DNA of 64,000 nucleotides from Rhynchopus euleeides (Eukaryota; Euglenozoa; Diplonemea; Diplonemida; Diplonemidae): positions 372,001 to 436,000 of the forward strand of contig OY723323.1 of assembly GCA_963210315.1 (NCBI GenBank), in the 5' to 3' direction. Shown here one piece after another: positions 31,504 to 40,866 of this stretch. The notes beneath the pieces were generated by a model. That model did no database searches. It saw only the letters and a list, made by a program, of their open reading frames with translations, and had not been told where the DNA came from. How positions within the stretch are numbered: position 1 is the stretch's first letter; the number at the start of each line of letters is the position of its first letter. A program made the translations under genes and the position numbers.

Positions 31504-31534
31504 CACGGTGGACTCCAGCGGCCCTAGCGGGAGT

Positions 31535-31635
31535 CTGGGAGCGGGAGTCTGAGCGGGTGTCAAAGACTCCCGCTAGCGGGAGTCTATACTCCCGCTAGGG
31601 GGAGTCTGACTCCCCCTAGCGGGAGTCTTTTCACC
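31535..31635. repeat. Palindromic CTCCCGCTAGCGGGAG array (left)
   Basis: Successive variants of ACTCCCGCTAGCGGGAGT and GACTCCCCCTAGCGGGAGTC. They are mirrored at the other end of the element (34395-34505) and in the 9178-9445 MITE. Arrays of this kind may be transposase-binding sites; that is inference. Confidence 0.75.
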
Positions 31636-32133
31636 TATTTTCATTCATTTTTCCCATGATATAGTTACAGTCTACTGGCGTGGGGGGTAAAATCATGGTG
31701 GAAGAGGGATGGGGAGGGGCTTGTTTTGCTTCTGTCAGTTTCCCCGGACTCTGGACTACCTACCTATCCTCCTGGTAGCGGCTACACCTGCGGAGGTGAG
31801 CGGTTAGAATTTGAGGTGTCAAAGTGCGGCCATCGCCTGTCGTAGTTGTGTTACACCTTGGGCAAGACAAGCCATCCTGCAGGCCTCATCTTCTTCGTCA
31901 GAACTGTCATCCCCCTCCTGCTGTGCGCGTTGGTCAAGCGTGCTCAAAGTCGCCTCGGATGACACGAATGGTGTGAAAGTCGCCCCCAGCGGGATTGGCA
32001 TTTTGCACAAGCAGAGCGATAATTTGCGGTGTCCTTCGGGGAACCGGAACAGGAAGTAGGGCGCGCTGATGGGTTCAACGAAGTCCTGTGTGTTGCAGTG
32101 CACAAACCCCTTCTGCAGCTGTGTCAACTGTGT

Positions 32134-32685
32134 TCAAAGAACATACACAGCCAATCTATGAGCGTGTCGGGTGTGCAGACACGGACACAGGATGACTTCT
32201 CTATACCCGAGGATCCCGTCCTGCGACAGGTGCGCAACCTTCCAAGGCATGCCCGATGCGCGCCGCTTCTCTTCTGCCATCGCAAGATCTCTCTCGTAAG
32301 TTGCGGAGCTGGCGATTGTAACGGCATCTTTCTTGCGATGTCCGTTCTCTGCTTCTTCAAATTCGTCGTTGTTCTGCAGAGGCACTGCATCTTCTGGAGC
32401 CCACCAATGATGGAGACTGTGTACGTAGGCATTGCGCGTTGATCCCTTTTCGGCATGCTCCATCAACCAGTGAAATATATGCCCTGAGATCCGAGCACGC
32501 AAGAAGGGAATCCGGGCTGACTCATCCTTGCATCCCCAGAAGCGCCAGGGGATGTCTGCATACCGGAAATGCATGAGGTCTGCAAGGGAGACAAAGAGGT
32601 AGCGGAACAAGCCCTTGTAGGTGTGTCCTGTGACAGGCAAGCACGACCTTCCGGAACTGAGCACCTGTCCCATGCTGCGACACAT
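32134..32685 (-). pseudogene. Element-encoded protein fragment, unknown family
   Basis: A 183-codon open frame with an ATG at 32685. It has natural composition with many aromatic residues (KGLFRYLFVSLADLMHF, RFWGCKDESARIPFLRAR, HIFHWLMEHAEK) and an acidic patch (NNDEFEEAENGH). The reading frame continues upstream through one in-frame stop to the site of the hAT MITE, beyond which the same strand codes again (33404-33624: SEMKEAGYPSLLAGVLPN). It therefore looks like part of a larger element protein, broken by the MITE. No family recognised. Confidence 0.45.
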
Positions 32686-32739
32686 TCAGTGCAAGGTTTG
32701 TACAGGTCTTGTCGAATATTTTTTTGTTGTCTCATCCAG

Positions 32740-33400
32740 CAGGGGTGGAGCTTGAAATATGGGGTTGCGGGCTGGATCGGGTCAGATCGGGTCAGCCAAT
32801 TTTTTCTTATGGGTTCCCCCCCGGTTCGTCTCAGAGATCAGTGCTCGGGCCCAGCCTCCCGCGAGGTACCGGAACCGATATGCAGCCCCGGACGCGCAAG
32901 GACTTGGTTACAAGACAAACACATGCCGTAGGGGGGGTCTGGGAGGCGGAGCTCCCAGCCGCCGGAGGCCACGGTAGTGAACATCTGTGACTTGCGGGCG
33001 TACGGATTCTGTGTGAGTTGGCTGCGTCCTCCTGAGGATACTGAGATTCCCTGATGTAAAGGGCTTGGGTACAAGACAGGCACATGCCACAGGGGGGTCT
33101 GGGGGGCGGAGCCCCCCAGCCACCGGAGGCCACGGTAGTAAACGTCTGTTGCACGGTACGGGTTGGGCAGCTTCATTTGTCCTCTATTGTGACTGTTTGA
33201 GGCCTGTGCTCATGTCGCTGGGGTCACTTTGCTCACGAAACGCCTCCTGGTCACCTTGAGGCCCCAAGGCGAGGAGCCAACTTTTCCGGTTTCCCGAAAA
33301 TCTATATTTTTTTTTCTTTTTACCCCTGACCTGATTTTTTGTGAGGGCCTGCAGAAAATCAGGTCAGCTGACCCGAAAAAACCCCCAAGCTCCACCCCTG
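32740..33400. mobile_element. hAT-type MITE with 8-bp target duplication
   Basis: A 661-bp non-autonomous element with inverted ends CAGGGGTGGAGCTTG, flanked on both sides by the identical octamer TCATCCAG (32732-32739 and 33401-33408). CAGGG ends plus an 8-bp duplication are diagnostic of hAT. Inside are two copies of the dispersed GGGGGGCGGAGCCCCCC repeat (about 32935-33045 and 33090-33150). It has inserted into the open frame of the CACGGTG element, so it is the younger of the two. Confidence 0.88.
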
Positions 33401-33403
33401 TCA

Positions 33404-33624
33404 TCCAGTACCCTGATCAGCCGCATGGCGAGCCCCTTGCAGTCATGGAGTGCTGGGGTGACGTAGCGGGCATTGGGAAGCACACCTGCCAAGAGGGAGG
33501 GGTAGCCAGCCTCTTTCATCTCAGAGAGAGTCAGGTGCGGGTATCGATGCACCTGTTGATACCAGCGTTCTTCTGGGATGTCGCACAGTGAGCATCGGTG
33601 CCCTCGCCCCCCGCATCGCCTCAT
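33404..33624 (-). pseudogene. Element protein fragment, upstream of MITE
   Basis: An open stretch reading SEMKEAGYPSLLAGVLPN and ARYVTPALHDCKGLAMRLIR up to the MITE insertion site. After removing the MITE and one TCATCCAG copy, the frame flows into the 32134-32685 region, which supports a single ancestral protein. A Cys-rich start (RCSLCD) is visible. Function unknown. Confidence 0.4.
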
Positions 33625-33889
33625 TGTTGCCCACTGCTGATCTATACTCCCGCTAGCGGGAGTTGGACTCCCCCTAGTTGAGACTCCCGAAAAGGGTTAA
33701 ACCCGGTAGTGGTACCCTACCCCTGCTGGAGTCCACCGTGCAAGGCCGGATCAGCCCACGGGTGGGTTTGAGGAAGAAATCTGGGGGGGCAAATTTTGCT
33801 GCGACTTCCGGTTTCACCCGGCCGAACTCCAGCATCTATCCAGACCCACGGTGCCAAGCCGTTCGCCCGTGTCGCGATCATTCGCGGCT

Positions 33890-34270
33890 TCAGGCTGCCC
33901 CCGACGACACGTTTGTATCCTGCACCTTGCCATACTTCGCCTCCACCTTGTATATGACGGAGAGCGCCCTCCTTCCGCATCGTTGCGACTTCCCTGACAG
34001 CGAACTTATCCATGTCAGGGAAGACATGGCGATGATTGCGTTGGCCACCTGGGTGCTGTGCTGGTGGAGCTCCTTGCTCAACACCGTTGCTAGGAGCCTT
34101 CTAATGGATCCCAGTGTCAGCACACTGCCCCCTTTTTTAACAGGGAAGGCCGTGCAAAAATCATGCACAATGTTCGTCGCCTCCGCAGCCTCGGGACTCT
34201 CTGCGCTCTTCTTCTTCTTAATCGACTTTGCCGCCGGCTTCGCTGCCGGCTTCGTTGTCGTCTTCCCCAT
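33890..34270 (-). CDS. Small basic protein in CACTA-like element
   Basis: A 126-codon frame starting at an ATG (34270). The N-terminus is a Lys/Ala/Pro-rich tail (GKTTTKPAAKPAAKSIKKKK), followed by a likely helical region (GGSVLTLGSIRRLLATVLSK and HSTQVANAIIAMSSL). The tail resembles nuclear, DNA-binding proteins. It may be the first exon or first ORF of the element's gene set, as it lies at the right end of the element and points inward. No domain recognised; confidence in a functional protein is low. Confidence 0.4.
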   Translation of the reverse strand: MGKTTTKPAAKPAAKSIKKKKSAESPEAAEATNIVHDFCTAFPVKKGGSVLTLGSIRRLLATVLSKELHQHSTQVANAIIAMSSLTWISSLSGKSQRCGRRALSVIYKVEAKYGKVQDTNVSSGAA

Positions 34271-34394
34271 TTTTGTGAATCAGGTCTGCGAGCTGGGATG
34301 GGTGGAAACGTCCGTTTCGTTTGGTGTGGCTGTACTTCAGTGACGAGTGCCACATTGCATAGGTATCATGGGAAAAATGAGTGAAAATAGGTGA

Positions 34395-34505
34395 AAAGAC
34401 TCCCGCTAGGGGGAGTCAGACTCCCCCTAGCGGGAGTATAGACTCCCGCTAGCGGGAGTCTATACTCCCGCTAGCGGGAGTTGGACTCCCCCTAGTTGAG
34501 ACTCC
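34395..34505. repeat. Palindromic CTCCCGCTAGCGGGAG array (right)
   Basis: Mirror of the left subterminal array, with ACTCCCGCTAGCGGGAGT repeated. A closely similar segment at 33640-33740 includes a second copy of the outer terminal repeat. Confidence 0.75.
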
Positions 34506-34543
34506 CGAAAAGGGTTACCCTACCCCCGCTGGAGTCCACCGTG

Positions 34544-36044
34544 TGGGCCTGCCTCCTGGTAGCTGCCCACACACAGACATCCCTCACCCCCTACAACTCA
34601 CCACCACACTCCTCTGTTGCTGATTTTTTTTGCTTTTCCAGGAGGAGGGTGTCCGCGCAGTGGCTGTTTGGCCTGGTCTTGGCGATCCCCTGACGCATTT
34701 TTTTTTACACACTGTGTGCAAGAGGCGTCACAAGGCAACGTGCCTCGATGTTGTGGTTTGGCCAATGCCTGATCCGCTGATTCAAGGCAGATAAGGGAGG
34801 AGTTCAGGGAGAGCCTCTGTTGAGATGATCTTTACTTTTCTTTTGGAGGAGTGTTTTTATTTTGAAGGGGAAAAAAGAATGAACCGCGCCTTCACAAAAT
34901 TAGGGGTGTCAAACCGACACAGTTTGGACACAGGCCGGGGTTCCCCCCACCCTCTTCCTCTCCCCCCGCCCACATTACAAAGATCGCCCTCTGTTTCCAC
35001 ACAGGCATCTTGCTAACTGTATACACACAGCGTGTGTTCCCACCCACCCCTCGCCCCCCCTCCCCCCCGATGCACGCCAGGGTGTGGTCACCCTGCAAAA
35101 AAAAATGCCCGACCTATGCAAAACCACAGGCATCGGCACTCCACCTCCCCCCACCCCCACCTGCACAGCCCAACCTTTTCCATTCCAGAAAACGGTCTGC
35201 CATTTAATCATACCATCTACAGCTATTGTCGCGCCAAACATGCGCCCTTTGTGTGGGTGGCGCGGCATTCAACTTCTCCCTTTTCTCCGAGGTTTTAGTA
35301 TTCGAGCAAGGAGGGGGGGGGGGGTGGTGCGGATCTGTTTGGGGCTGCGTGAGGCTGTGCTGCTCTTTTTTTTTGCCCTTCTCCTTCCCACCCTCCACCC
35401 ACCACTCCGTGGGCCTCTGGCGTTCCCTTCATATGACTATGAGGGCCCTGGTGGAAACACAAAAAGAAGAGGAGACAGGTTACAGCGCCTTCTGGTGACG
35501 TTGTGTACATTACACTGGCCTGCAGGTTTGGCATAAAGGGTTGTCTCTGTGGTGTTCGCATTGGCCATGCCGCACCACGTTGCCGAAGGGCGAAGAACAG
35601 AGCAGGGAAGTTTGTTTTCAAAAAAAGAAACAGGGTGGTGATAATCGAGCAGGCGTTGACCCCCCACCCCCACCCCATGCCCCCGTATCGGGTTGAACGA
35701 TTCTGAACAGTTTCGAGCAGGGTTGTGCCTTGTTCCCAGTGTTACTGCCAGCAAACAGGAGGGTCAAAACCAAGTTGCCCGTGTGCCCCCTTCAGGCTTG
35801 TGGCAATAAATAACACCTCTGAGAGAAGTGTGTGGGCCGCCCTGCTGGGTGTGCATGGCCCCCCTGTTGCCTCGAAAGATCGGAAGGAAAAGAGGGTCAA
35901 AACCAAGTCGCCCGTGTGCCCCCTTCAGGCTTGCGGCGATAAATAACACCTCTGAGATACACCGACTTGATGGGCACGACACACCACTGTGCACACCCCA
36001 TCCCCCCCCCCCCCCCCACCCCCTCCAGCAGGCACCCTCCAGCG
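34544..36044. other. Intergenic DNA with one duplication
   Basis: No gene recognised. Poly-T, poly-A and poly-C tracts are common. A direct duplication (35759-35825 and 35895-35961) begins GGGTCAAAACCAAG. The last 45 bp before the next ATG contain a long C run and AG dinucleotides, as expected for a trans-splice acceptor. Confidence 0.5.
35759..35961. repeat. 136-bp-spaced direct duplication
   Basis: Two copies of a roughly 67-bp segment (GGGTCAAAACCAAG through AATAAATAACACCTCTGAGA) differing at about four bases. It contains AATAAATAA, but no gene ends here on the + strand. Confidence 0.75.
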
Positions 36045-36485
36045 ATGCCTTTCATGGAGATTGTCGGTGAGCTGCGGCAGGCCATCGACCCCATGACGCT
36101 GCTGGCGGGTGTGGTGGTGTCCGCCTGCATCTTCCTGGCCCCAATGGCACTGCGCGTGGACGACTCGGGGGGCTGCTGGGCGAGCTACGGCCCGTGCCGG
36201 CTGGCTGTCAGCGCTGCGCTGCGGGTCGGAGTGGGTGTGTTCGCATGCACCCTGCCGGGCGGCGTGCGCAACCTGCTCCTGCTCTTCCTAATCCAGGCCA
36301 TCAACGAGAGGCAGGACGACGCCATCATCGGCACTGCCGCCTATGCTGTCGGCGGGCTGCTGCACACAGCCCTGCTAGCGGGCGGCCCTGCTCCCGATCC
36401 CGCCCCTGCACAGCAGGCGACAGCCGCCCCCCAGGCCGCGGCAGGGAAGGGCCAGAAGAACAGCAAGAAGAAGAAGAATGACTGA
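36045..36485 (+). CDS. Small membrane protein with KKXX tail
   Basis: A 146-residue protein. The ATG at 36045 lies two bases after an AG preceded by a long poly-C tract, a good trans-splice acceptor. Three hydrophobic segments are visible: about 16-37 (LLAGVVVSACIFLAPMAL), 52-84 (two short stretches ending NLLLLFLIQAI) and 93-112 (AIIGTAAYAVGGLLHTALLA). The C-terminal 35 residues are Ala/Pro/Gln then Lys-rich and end KKND, which fits the KKXX dilysine signal for retrieval to the endoplasmic reticulum. I do not recognise the family. It lies 1.4 kb upstream of the glycosyltransferase gene on the same strand; GC3-rich codon use is like the other host genes. Confidence 0.7.
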   Translation: MPFMEIVGELRQAIDPMTLLAGVVVSACIFLAPMALRVDDSGGCWASYGPCRLAVSAALRVGVGVFACTLPGGVRNLLLLFLIQAINERQDDAIIGTAAYAVGGLLHTALLAGGPAPDPAPAQQATAAPQAAAGKGQKNSKKKKND

Positions 36486-37906
36486 TGCCGGTTGAGGAGG
36501 TCCGATGCCTTTCCGGGTGGAGGAGGGGGAATGGTGGTGGCGGTGGCTCGAAAGGAGGGGTCGTATCGCCTTCTGGCAGGGAGGGGGGGTGCGCCGCTTG
36601 GTGCGGATATGGATATGGCCCCCCCACCCCCCCTCCCGTGCCTGTGTGGGGTGGCAGATCCTCAGTGTCACGTCATGGGTCTTGCCCCAATCCCCCCTCC
36701 CTCTCACCTCCGGCGCAGGTGGTGTCTTTCCCTTGCCGTATCCCTTTCCTCTTCGGCATGCAGGGGCGTGCGTGCTGACAGCGGGGATCGCATCAAAAAA
36801 CGGGGTGTGATTGGCACAAGTGTGCTCGACACATGAGCCTGCGACAACAGAGGATCTCATGTGGGTTGATCCGAAAGGGTTGGTGAGGGGAAGGCGTCAA
36901 TGCAGTGCAGTGGGATTGGCCCTCGAATTGGAGCAAATTTGGGCAGAGGCAGGGTTGCAGGATCTAACGGCACCTCCCCATGTCATGTGTTTGCGCCTGC
37001 GTGGCATCGAAATGCAACTGGTGCCTGCACTGCTCCTCCATGATTCACGACAGCCTCTCCGCTGACTCCTGCGATCACGCCTGCAAGGTGCGGTGCGTGT
37101 CTACACTGTTGATTGTGCCAACATAGCCCTGGCCACACCATGTCTTGGGTGGGGCCTGCACAGCTCACAACCTCCTCCTCGCCGAGGGATGTCGTTGTTT
37201 CGTGCGTGGCAGAGTGGATCGTGTCGTGAGAGCAGGCGGCTGCCCCCATCATGCGTTTCACTGCTGCAACAAAAAAAAATTATCACGTGTTTCCTTGCTT
37301 CCTCCACAGAAGAAAAAGTGGTGTTGTTGTTGTGCGTGGCGCGTGACAAAACGAAGCAAACATGCCAGCATCCAGCTGCCAGCGTGGGGCTGGGCACTGG
37401 GCATGGCAGGGCATGGTTATCTTCCACAAAGAATGCACCGAGTGAAAAAAAAATGGCTGCACCCCACCACCCCACCCCACCCCCCCCACGACTCCCGTTG
37501 TGCATTGATCTGCCTTGTACAGCATCTCTGGTGTAGTGACTACAAATAGGACTAACATTGCGAGAAGGTGCTGGGAGATTTACTTTTCCATTCACTCTCG
37601 ACGATCAAACCCCCCCACGACTGCCCCAGACCCCAGTAAGACCTCACTTTCTCACACAGTGTGGCATGGATCGAACACCCTCATGATGGTCTGACCCCGA
37701 CACCACACCTGCCCCAGACCCCCTCCCCGACACACAGGACAGCCCCCTCTCCTCCCCTCCTAACACACGAGGCGCAGGGGACGCGGTGGGCGGGGGGTAA
37801 AAAAAAGGAGTGAGGCGAGGGCCGGAGGGGGGAGTGTGGGAACGAACCGCTCTCCTCTCCCCCCCCCTCTCTCTCTCTCTCCCTCTGGGGCGACTTGTCT
37901 CCCACG
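36486..37906. other. Intergenic DNA with a 115-bp conserved repeat
   Basis: No gene recognised apart from the 115-bp repeat at 37498-37612. Otherwise C- and G-rich spacer. A pyrimidine tract (37855-37887) lies just before the glycosyltransferase ATG, although I see no close AG. Confidence 0.45.
37498..37612 (+). repeat. 115-bp conserved dispersed sequence, copy A
   Basis: Begins TTGTGCATTGATCTGCCTTG and ends CTCTCGACGATCAAACCC. Copy B at 57426-57540 has the same length with no gap and roughly 14 substitutions. No open frame runs through it and no tRNA promoter boxes are evident. It could be a SINE fragment, a non-coding RNA gene or a shared regulatory module. Confidence 0.65.
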
Positions 37907-40165
37907 ATGTCCAGCGACGTCGCCTCTCCACGCAAGGTCATCCTGGTGTGCGTCGCGAGCCTTGCGTTTGGCTACCTCTCCTCCGACGCGCTGGGTGGTG
38001 GTGTGGTGTCGCCCGCTCCCCCGCCATGCCCCACCCCGGCGCACCGCGCCGCCGAACCCCCTCCGGCAAGCACCACCACCGCACAGCCCCCCAGCTCCAG
38101 CGGGGCATGGGTTGCGCCGGACACCGTCCGGAAAACCTTCACAGGGGTGCTGCAGACGCTGTTCCCTATCAAACCCCCGAAGGACGCGCCGAGGCATGTC
38201 GCCGTTGCCGGCGAAGCTGCGAAACCTCCCCCCTCCGACCCTCCGGTTGACGGCGTCCACATCAAAGACTGCTCCTCCGCCGTCGACGGGAAGGTCACCG
38301 TGACTGTCCCCGAGGGGAAGGTCCTCAAGGTGAACCCCGGGCTTCTGAAAGAGGTCCTCCGGTCGTGGTATGGGCTGAACAACAACAGGAGGCACGACAC
38401 GACTGGCCTGGTCGATGCCTTTGTTGAGGAGGCTGGGCTGGACGTAGCAGTGGAGAGCTCCGTCCTCGGTGGCACCGTGGGTGCGAAGGGGGAGAACAAG
38501 CTCCTTGTGGAGTTCGCCTGCAGCCCGGATGCGGGGAAGCTCCCGGAAAGGCTCCTGAGGTTCTCCAAAGAGGAATCGGACTTTGTGTCGGGCACGCTGA
38601 AGCGGTGGAAGGAGGAAGACGATGCGTTCCGCCCCACCTTCGAATCGGACCCCCTCTCGGCATGCGCCTATAAAGACGACCTCCTCAGGATGAAGGACGG
38701 CTCTGAGATGCCTGAGGAGTGTATCTCCCCGACAGGCGACAAGGCGGCCTGCCTCTCCAAATTCTACGCTGGGGTCGAGGCCTACGCGCAGCGCGTCACC
38801 ACCATGCCCATCAGCCACCACCGCGCCATCCGGTGCATGCTTGCCCCATTCGCGCTTCCTAGAAAGGGTGAGGGATACGGCGACTCCAATGGGAAGAAAC
38901 CCACCTACAGCGTGAAACAGCTCTCCCACTACGCGAGGCACCACCACACCGTGTGGCTGCTCCGTGTGAAGGGGAGGAAGGTGGAGTGGGACTCGGCTGG
39001 GAAGCCCAACGGGTGGAAGCACGAGATGCAGACATTCTCCCTGTTTCAGATGGCGGTGTACCGGGTGCAGAAGGTGGTGGAGGCGGATGCGAACGGCTTC
39101 TTCGAGAGGAACAAGGAGCGTGCGGTGTACCTCCTGATCAACGCGTTGGACAACCCCATGATCGGGCCCTCCCCGTTCCCCGAGGAGTGGACCGCACCCC
39201 CTGCGGCGAGGGCGCAGCGCCTCCGCTCTGCCCACCAAGGGGAGAACATGCCGTCGACGCAGTTTGTCAACGACTGGACCCAGTGGGGCGCCCAGGCGTT
39301 ATTCTCCACCACGAAGGACCTCTACCCCGTGATGTCTTGGTCGACCGTCCCTGGGTGGCACCGCGACGTGATTGCCCCCAATCTGCACCCGGGGTCGTGC
39401 CATAAGTTCTTCTTCGACCCGATGATGTCCGCCACCCCGTGGGAGCAGAAGGATGACACTGTGCTCTTCCGCGCCTTCTCTGTCTCCTGCGACCCGAAGA
39501 GCAACGGGACACGCCAGAGGCTCTCCTGCTTCGCTGACAAACACCGCGACCTCGACATCGGGGGCACGAAGGTGAAGCTCGATATCGGAGGGGGGCGCGG
39601 GTGGGGCCCAACAGGCAGCCAGAAGTACATGCGCCCCTCCCGCCAGGCAAAACATAAATACGTCCTCCTCTTGGACGGGGTTGTTGCGGCGTTCCGCAGC
39701 ACGTGGCTCCTGCAGAGCGGGAGTGTCATTCTGGCGACCGGAGTGTGGAAAGACGTGAGGACGCAGCTGCTGAAGCCGTGGATCCACTACATCCCCTTCT
39801 CCGCCGACCTGCACGACTTCGAGGACGCCCTGTCGGTTGTCGTGAAGAACCAGACCTATGCGAAGTGGGTTGCGAACAACGCATACCGCGCGTCGCTGAT
39901 CATCTCGGGGCACACCACAGAGCACGGCGCCCCGTTCGACGGGCATTACTTCGACACGCTGATGCCGCTGGTGTCGGAGGTGACGCCTGTCAGCCCCGAG
40001 GGTGACCAGGAGGCCCGCTGGACATCCGACCACAACTGCAAGGACTGGCTCACAACGACAGGGCGCATCCGGCAGTGCCTCCCTGACACCTTCCCTTGCT
40101 CCGCCTCAGAGCTCCCTCCACCCTCGAAAAAAGTTAACGGGAACTACTTCAGTGGGTCTGGCTGA
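37907..40165 (+). CDS. GT90/CAP10-type glycosyltransferase
   Basis: A 752-residue, intronless gene; ATG at 37907, TGA at 40163. An N-terminal signal-anchor (about 10-27, VILVCVASLAFGYLSSDA) followed by a Pro-rich stem predicts a type II membrane protein of the secretory pathway. The CAP10/GT90 signature lies near residues 580-665: KYVLLLDGVVAAFRS, LLQSGSVILATGVW, LKPWIHYIPFSADLHDFEDA. This block aligns well with O-glucosyl/xylosyltransferases such as POGLUT and KDELC and with fungal CAP10. Upstream, DLYPVMSWSTVPGWHRD (near 475-490) corresponds to the preceding part of the domain. The roughly 400-residue N-terminal region is not recognised. Sugar donor and acceptor cannot be read from sequence. 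Family assignment is strong, exact activity unknown. Confidence 0.82.
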   Translation: MSSDVASPRKVILVCVASLAFGYLSSDALGGGVVSPAPPPCPTPAHRAAEPPPASTTTAQPPSSSGAWVAPDTVRKTFTGVLQTLFPIKPPKDAPRHVAVAGEAAKPPPSDPPVDGVHIKDCSSAVDGKVTVTVPEGKVLKVNPGLLKEVLRSWYGLNNNRRHDTTGLVDAFVEEAGLDVAVESSVLGGTVGAKGENKLLVEFACSPDAGKLPERLLRFSKEESDFVSGTLKRWKEEDDAFRPTFESDPLSACAYKDDLLRMKDGSEMPEECISPTGDKAACLSKFYAGVEAYAQRVTTMPISHHRAIRCMLAPFALPRKGEGYGDSNGKKPTYSVKQLSHYARHHHTVWLLRVKGRKVEWDSAGKPNGWKHEMQTFSLFQMAVYRVQKVVEADANGFFERNKERAVYLLINALDNPMIGPSPFPEEWTAPPAARAQRLRSAHQGENMPSTQFVNDWTQWGAQALFSTTKDLYPVMSWSTVPGWHRDVIAPNLHPGSCHKFFFDPMMSATPWEQKDDTVLFRAFSVSCDPKSNGTRQRLSCFADKHRDLDIGGTKVKLDIGGGRGWGPTGSQKYMRPSRQAKHKYVLLLDGVVAAFRSTWLLQSGSVILATGVWKDVRTQLLKPWIHYIPFSADLHDFEDALSVVVKNQTYAKWVANNAYRASLIISGHTTEHGAPFDGHYFDTLMPLVSEVTPVSPEGDQEARWTSDHNCKDWLTTTGRIRQCLPDTFPCSASELPPPSKKVNGNYFSGSG

Positions 40166-40866
40166 GGTGGTGAGGTGGGCAGGTGTGGGTGTGTTGTGCA
40201 TGTTGCCGATTCTTTTTTTCGGCCGCGGATTGTTTTTTTATTGTTGAAAGTGAGTGGGGGGGAGGGGGTGGGGTGGGGTGGGGGTGTGGGGGGGGGAGAA
40301 GCGGGTTGTCTGCTGTTACTGCTTTTTTTGCATGTGATTAACCCCCCCCCCCCCTAACTTGCACCTGAACAGCTTTAGAGAAAACAGGGAAAACCCCTCC
40401 CTGGTATAGGTACTTCTGTTGGGGTTGGTTGGTTGGGTGTCCTAGCCGCGTGGGAAAAGGGAAGGATAACAGCACCGAGGGGGGGGGGAGGAAGGGTAGG
40501 TGGCTGCCTTGCCCTAGAGTGATATGGCCTTTAACATTATCGAAACAGCACATGGCGACCCTGGGTTGGCCATGTCGCTTGGGTCCCCTTGGCAACAGTG
40601 TAAAGACAAGACTGGCCCGGGATTGGGTTCTACCAGTGCACGAATGTGCACCGAACAGGGCGAGACAGGCCTCTATAGTGCGCAGTGGGCGGGGGCAGGT
40701 GGTGTGGTCGTGTTGGTGTTGTTGGAAATGTGTGACGTGTCCAAACTTTTGGAGGAACAAAAAATCGGCCACCGCAAAATTCGGGGGTGAAGAGAGTATG
40801 TGCGTGTGGTGACCACGTTTTGTGTGGGGAGATCCTGCGCGGATCATTGCCCACCCCCGCCCATTT
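40166..40866. other. Spacer and probable LINE 3' region
   Basis: Lies between the glycosyltransferase stop and the stop of the LINE ORF2 on the other strand. Presumably holds the LINE 3' UTR and the integration junction, but no clear poly-A (poly-T on +) end or target duplication could be fixed. Runs of G (40256-40300) and C (40340-40354) are present. Confidence 0.45.

Larger units (their letters stand above)
31504..34543 (-). mobile_element. CACGGTG-ended DNA transposon, CACTA-like
   Basis: A 3.0-kb element with ends CACGGTGGACTCCAGC (31504) and the complement GCTGGAGTCCACCGTG ending at 34543; TG lies on both sides, a possible 2-bp target duplication. Subterminal arrays of the palindrome ACTCCCGCTAGCGGGAGT occur at 31535-31630 and 34395-34505. 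A second right-end copy at about 33640-33740 suggests a partial tandem or nested structure. Coding fragments lie on the minus strand. The ORF region is split by a hAT-type MITE (32740-33400). CAC termini, short duplications and subterminal arrays suggest the CACTA/Mirage/Chapaev group; no transposase motif was verified. Confidence 0.65.

Noticed and set aside
37760-39238. 492-codon minus-strand frame opposite the glycosyltransferase
   Set aside because: Antisense shadow of a gene with a clear GT90 signature.
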